DNA of 64,000 nucleotides from Burkholderia sp. BCC1644 (GTDB lineage: Bacteria; Pseudomonadota; Gammaproteobacteria; Burkholderiales; Burkholderiaceae). The DNA lies in assembly GCF_902833225.1 (NCBI RefSeq), contig NZ_CADFEI010000004.1:186001-250000 (forward strand). The letters run 5' to 3'. The notes beneath the pieces were generated by a model. The model did no database searches. It had not been told where the DNA came from and saw nothing but the letters and a program-made list of their open reading frames with translations. Shown here piece after piece: positions 60,585-64,000 of the stretch. The position numbers and the translations under genes were made by a program. The first letter of the stretch is position 1. The number at the start of each line of letters is the position of its first letter.

Positions 60585-62231
60585 ATGACGGGATGGAATC
60601 ACGCGCGGCAGGCGCGCGATGCACGGCTCGCGGCCGGCGCGGCTTACGCGCAGGGCAAGCGGGTCGATGCGCGCGACACCGTCGCGTTGCTCGAAGCGGT
60701 GCTGCGGCCCGGCGACCGCGTCTGCCTCGAAGGCGACAACCAGAAGCAGGCCGACCTGCTCGCGACGGCGCTCGCCGACGTCGACAGCGCGAAGGTCCAC
60801 GACCTGCACATGGTGCAGTCGGGTGTCGTGCTGCCCGAGCATCTCGACGTGTTCGAGCGCGGCATCGCGAAGCGTCTCGATTTCGCCTATTCGGGCCCGC
60901 AGTCGCAGCGCATCGCGAAGCTGCTGTTCGGCGGCAAGATCGCGCTCGGCGCGGTGCACACCTATCTCGAGCTGTTCGCGCGCTACTTCATCGACCTCAC
61001 GCCGCAGGTCGCGCTGATCGCCGCGGTCAGCGCCGATCGCGACGGCAACCTGTACACGGGCCCGAACACCGAAGACACGCCGACCGTCGTCGAAGCCACC
61101 GCGTTCAAGGATGGCGTCGTGATCGCGCAGGTCGACCGCATCGTCGACAAGGTGCCGCGCGTCGACATCCCGGGCGACCGCGTGCATTTCGTCGTCGAGG
61201 CCGGCCGGCCGTTCTACGTCGAGCCGTTGTTCACGCGCGATCCGGCCGCGATCACCGAAACGCAGATCCTCACCGCGATGCTCGCGATCAAGGGCATCTA
61301 CGAGCCGTACGGCATCAAGCGCCTGAACCACGGGATCGGCTTCAACACGGCCGCGATCGAGCTGCTGCTGCCGACCTATGGCGAGAAGCTCGGGCTGAAG
61401 GGCAAGGTCTGCACGCACTGGGCGCTCAATCCGCACCCGACGCTGATTCCCGCGATCGAGTCGGGCTGGGTCGAGCAGATCCACTGCTTCGGCTCCGAGG
61501 TCGGGATGGACGATTACATCCGCGAACGTTCCGACGTGTGGTTCACGGGCCCCGACGGGTCGCTGCGCTCGAACCGCGCGTTCTGCCAGACGGCCGGCCT
61601 TTATGCATGCGACATGTTCATCGGCTCGACGCTGCAGATCGACCTGTCCGGCCATTCGTCGACGGTCACGGCCGAGCGGATCGCCGGCTTCGGCGGCGCG
61701 CCGAACATGGGCAGCGACGCACGCGGCCGGCGCCATCCGAGCGAGCCGTGGCTGAAGGCCGGTGCGGAAGCCGACCCCGATACACCGGCGGCGCTCAGGC
61801 GCGGCCGCAAGCTTGTCGTGCAGATCGGCGAGACGTTCGGCGACAAGAACGTGCCGATGTTCGTCGAGAAGCTCGACGCGCTGAAGCTCGCCGACAAGCT
61901 GCAGCTCGACCTCGCGCCGATCATGGTCTACGGCGACGACGTCACGCACATCGTCACCGAGGAAGGCATCGCGAACCTGCTGATGTGCCGCGACAAGGAC
62001 GAACGCGAGCACGCGATCCGCGGCGTCGCCGGCTATACGGAGATCGGCCGCGGCCGCGACCGGAAGATGGTCGAGCGGCTGCGCGAGCGCGGCGTGATCC
62101 GCCGTCCGGAGGATCTCGGCATCGATCCGCTCGACGCCGACCGCCGCTGGCTCGCCGCGCGTTCGATCAAGGATCTCGTGCACTGGTCGGGCGGCCTCTA
62201 TGCGCCGCCGGCCCGGTTCCGCAACTGGTGA
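60585..62231 (+). CDS. mdcA: Malonate decarboxylase alpha subunit (acyl carrier transferase)
   Basis: 548 residues. MdcA family: RKSAWFGARQ-type opening in NHARQARDARLAAGAAY, LCLEGDNQKQADLLATAL, VSADRDGNLYTGPNTEDTPT, GIGFNTAAIELLLPTYGEKLGLKGK and FGGAPNMGSDARGRRHPS. It swaps acetyl for malonyl on the MdcC carrier, starting the biotin-independent decarboxylation of malonate. Ten bases before mdcC. Confidence 0.95.
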   Translation: MTGWNHARQARDARLAAGAAYAQGKRVDARDTVALLEAVLRPGDRVCLEGDNQKQADLLATALADVDSAKVHDLHMVQSGVVLPEHLDVFERGIAKRLDFAYSGPQSQRIAKLLFGGKIALGAVHTYLELFARYFIDLTPQVALIAAVSADRDGNLYTGPNTEDTPTVVEATAFKDGVVIAQVDRIVDKVPRVDIPGDRVHFVVEAGRPFYVEPLFTRDPAAITETQILTAMLAIKGIYEPYGIKRLNHGIGFNTAAIELLLPTYGEKLGLKGKVCTHWALNPHPTLIPAIESGWVEQIHCFGSEVGMDDYIRERSDVWFTGPDGSLRSNRAFCQTAGLYACDMFIGSTLQIDLSGHSSTVTAERIAGFGGAPNMGSDARGRRHPSEPWLKAGAEADPDTPAALRRGRKLVVQIGETFGDKNVPMFVEKLDALKLADKLQLDLAPIMVYGDDVTHIVTEEGIANLLMCRDKDEREHAIRGVAGYTEIGRGRDRKMVERLRERGVIRRPEDLGIDPLDADRRWLAARSIKDLVHWSGGLYAPPARFRNW

Positions 62232-62241
62232 GGAAGAGGGC

Positions 62242-62556
62242 ATGGAACAGTTGAACTATCGCTTCACCGCGCGCGAACGCGCGAAGGGCGAACTGGCCGC
62301 GGCGCTCGTCGGCGTGGTGGCATCCGGCAATCTCGAAGTGCTCGTCGAGCGCGTGCTGCCGGGCAACGAATGCGAGATCGACATCCGCACCGCGGCGGTC
62401 GGTTTCGGTGCGGTGTGGCAGGCGGTCGTCACGGATTTCGTCGAACGGCGCACGCCGGGCGGCCTGAAACTGTCGATCAACGATGGCGGCGCTCGGCCCG
62501 ACATGGTGTCGTTGCGGCTTGCCCAGGCCGTGCGCGCGATCGAGGGGGACGCATGA
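62242..62556 (+). CDS. mdcC: Malonate decarboxylase acyl carrier subunit delta
   Basis: 104 residues from the ATG at 62242. The segment VVASGNLEVLVERVLPG carries the conserved Ser (about residue 28) that holds the phosphoribosyl-dephospho-CoA arm; CEIDIRTAAVGFGAVWQAVVTDF follows. It shuttles acetyl and malonyl thioesters between MdcA and MdcDE. Its stop overlaps the mdcD ATG (ATGA). Confidence 0.94.
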   Translation: MEQLNYRFTARERAKGELAAALVGVVASGNLEVLVERVLPGNECEIDIRTAAVGFGAVWQAVVTDFVERRTPGGLKLSINDGGARPDMVSLRLAQAVRAIEGDA

Positions 62557-63488
62557 TGAGCGACGTGATCCACGACGCACCGGCGTTCGTCGCGAACGGC
62601 GCGAGCTGGTACGAAGCATCGGCGCGGCAGCGCATCGACGGGCTGCTCGACACGGGCAGCTTCGATGAATTCCTCGGGCCGGCCGAACGCGTGACGAGCC
62701 CGCACCTGCCGCTGTTCGACCTGCCGCAGCAGTTCGACGACGGGATGGTGGTCGGCCACGGCCGGCTCGACGGCCGGCCGGTGTTCGTCGCCGCGCAGGA
62801 GGGCCGCTTCATGGGCGGCGCGTTCGGCGAAGTGCACGGCGCGAAGCTCGCCGGGCTGCTGCGCGCCGCGCGCGAAGTCGGCAAGCCGGTGCTGATCCTG
62901 TTCGATACGGGCGGCGTGCGGCTGCAGGAAGCGAACGCGGGCGAGCTCGCGATTGCCGAGATCATGCGTGCGCTCGTCGACGCGCGTGCGGCCGGCGTGC
63001 CGGTGATCGGGCTGATCGGCGGGCGCGCGGGCTGCTACGGCGGCGGCGGGTTGCTCGCCGCGTGCTGCTCGGCGCTCGCCGTGTCGGAGCAGGGGCGTAT
63101 CAGCGTGTCGGGCCCCGAAGTGATCGAGACCAATCGCGGCGTCGAGGAATTCGATTCGAAGGATCGTGCGCTGATCTGGCGCACGATGGGCGGCAAGCAC
63201 CGGCGCCTGATCGGCGGCGCGGATCGTTACGTGGCCGATACGCCCGATGCGTTCCGTGCGGCGGCGCTCGAGCTGATCGGCCGCGCGCCGACGTTCGACG
63301 CGGCGATGCTGCGCGCGGAGCAGGCGCGCCTTGAAGCGCGTGTCGCCCGATTCGGCGAATGCAAGGATGCGCTCGACGTGTGGCGCACGCTTGGGGCCGA
63401 CAAGCCGGAAGCGATTCCGGGCATGCCCGACGACGAATTCGCGAAGCTCGCCGACCAGTTACAGGAGCCGCAGCATGACGCTCGATGA
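62553..63488 (+). CDS. mdcD: Malonate decarboxylase beta subunit
   Basis: 311 residues; start at ATG 62553 overlaps the mdcC stop, and a second ATG follows at once. Carboxyltransferase-like crotonase fold: SWYEASARQRIDGLLDTGSFDEFLGP, FMGGAFGEVHGAKLAGLLRAA, LFDTGGVRLQEANAGE and LIGGRAGCYGGGGLLAACCSALAVSEQGRISVSGPEVIE. With MdcE it decarboxylates malonyl-S-carrier to acetyl-S-carrier. Overlaps mdcE by 14 bases. Confidence 0.95.
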   Translation: MMSDVIHDAPAFVANGASWYEASARQRIDGLLDTGSFDEFLGPAERVTSPHLPLFDLPQQFDDGMVVGHGRLDGRPVFVAAQEGRFMGGAFGEVHGAKLAGLLRAAREVGKPVLILFDTGGVRLQEANAGELAIAEIMRALVDARAAGVPVIGLIGGRAGCYGGGGLLAACCSALAVSEQGRISVSGPEVIETNRGVEEFDSKDRALIWRTMGGKHRRLIGGADRYVADTPDAFRAAALELIGRAPTFDAAMLRAEQARLEARVARFGECKDALDVWRTLGADKPEAIPGMPDDEFAKLADQLQEPQHDAR

Positions 63489-64000
63489 AGTACTGAATTC
63501 GCTGTTTCCCAAGGGCCATGCGATCGCGCGTAGTGGCGGGCTGTTGACGGGCCATGCGGAACTGGCCGGTACGCGCGTCGACGTGATCGGCGTCACCGGC
63601 CGCTTGCCGTTCGGCATCGACGAAGCGCTGACGCTCGCGTCGCGCGTGCTCGACACGATCGCGCGCGGCGGCGACACGCCGATCGTCGTGCTCGTCGACA
63701 GCGACAGCCAGCGGATGAGCAAGCGCGACGAACTGCTCGGCCTGAACGAAGGGCTGTCGCATCTCGCGAAGTGCCTGATGCACGCGGATCTCGCCGGGCA
63801 CCGGACGATCGGCGTGCTGTACGGCCACACGGCAGCAGGCGCGTTCATCGCGACCGCGCTCGCGACGCGCACGCTGCTCGCGGTGCCGGGCGCCGAGCCG
63901 GAGGTGATGGACCTGCCGTCGATGTCGCGCGTGACCAAGCTGCCGATCGACGTGTTGACGGAGATGGCGCGTTCGACGCCGGTGTTCGCGCCGGGGCTCG
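63475..64000 (+). CDS. mdcE: Malonate decarboxylase gamma subunit (cut by right edge)
   Basis: At least 175 codons from the ATG at 63475, running past the window. MTLDEVLNSLFPKGHAIARSGGLLTGHAEL, IGVTGRLPFGIDEALTLASRVLDT, VLVDSDSQRMSKRDELLGLNEGLSHLAKCL and LYGHTAAGAFIATALA match MdcE. Partner of MdcD in decarboxylation. The accessory genes mdcB, mdcG and mdcH needed to make and attach the cofactor and load malonyl should lie just outside. Confidence 0.94.
   Translation, partial: MTLDEVLNSLFPKGHAIARSGGLLTGHAELAGTRVDVIGVTGRLPFGIDEALTLASRVLDTIARGGDTPIVVLVDSDSQRMSKRDELLGLNEGLSHLAKCLMHADLAGHRTIGVLYGHTAAGAFIATALATRTLLAVPGAEPEVMDLPSMSRVTKLPIDVLTEMARSTPVFAPGL

Overview
The window is GC-rich DNA (about two-thirds G+C), densely coding, with strong G/C third-position bias. 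The gene content points to the genus Burkholderia, most likely the B. cepacia complex: many LysR regulators, Gram-negative trimeric porins, a DUF4148 protein, a DUF2242 lipoprotein, a YadA-like trimeric autotransporter with an ESPR-type signal, a malonate decarboxylase/MadLM operon and archaic (Csu-type) chaperone-usher pili. The mix of catabolic, transport and surface genes looks like a secondary chromosome. This taxonomic call is inference from content. I see no IS element, prophage, CRISPR array or rRNA.

Layout. 1-2473: start of an ABC transporter binding-protein gene (cut by the left edge) behind a LacI regulator with two AAACGTTT operators, then a TetR regulator. 2737-8432: five-gene catabolic operon (SDR, saccharopine-dehydrogenase-like protein, acyl-CoA ligase, MetA-type outer-membrane protein, SCP2-type thiolase), divergent from the TetR gene across two perfect dyads. 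8481-8815: a tRNA-Leu(UAA) gene split in its anticodon loop by a 248-nt Azoarcus-like group I intron, followed by a terminator. This is the most remarkable element in the window. 8950-13556: quinone reductase, DoxX, Old Yellow Enzyme, LysR and flavin reductase genes (electrophile/redox theme). 13838-19067: sugar-acid/glycerate block (MFS importer, glycerate kinase, pyruvate kinase, CdaR). 19317-24301: complete branched-chain 2-oxoacid dehydrogenase operon (E1alpha, E1beta, E2, E3).

24398-30244: secreted alpha/beta hydrolase, AraC regulator, and a 1160-residue trimeric autotransporter with an unusual LST-repeat stalk. 30702-34639: NAD(P)-binding protein, LysR divergent from agmatinase plus GNAT, and an SRAP/YedK-type DNA-protein crosslink protein behind a long hairpin. 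34943-42468: NCS1 permease, porin, LysR, then an operon of MHS transporter, M20 amidohydrolase and HDAC-like deacetylase, suggesting use of an acylated or carbamoylated nitrogen compound. 42573-47502: archaic chaperone-usher pilus operon on the minus strand, faced by a tiny secreted protein that looks like a cut-down pilin domain. 48033-55516: DHA1 exporter, a candidate small RNA, LysR/PLP-lyase pair, DUF2242 lipoprotein, NhaR, TerC and a zf-TFIIB protein. 55604-57930: two small heat-shock proteins with a sigma-32-like promoter, a 3-hydroxyacyl-CoA dehydrogenase and a DUF4148 protein. 58099-64000: LysR, malonate transporter madLM and malonate decarboxylase mdcACDE, the last gene cut by the right edge.

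Most functional calls rest on motifs and family resemblance read directly from the translation. No database search was run.
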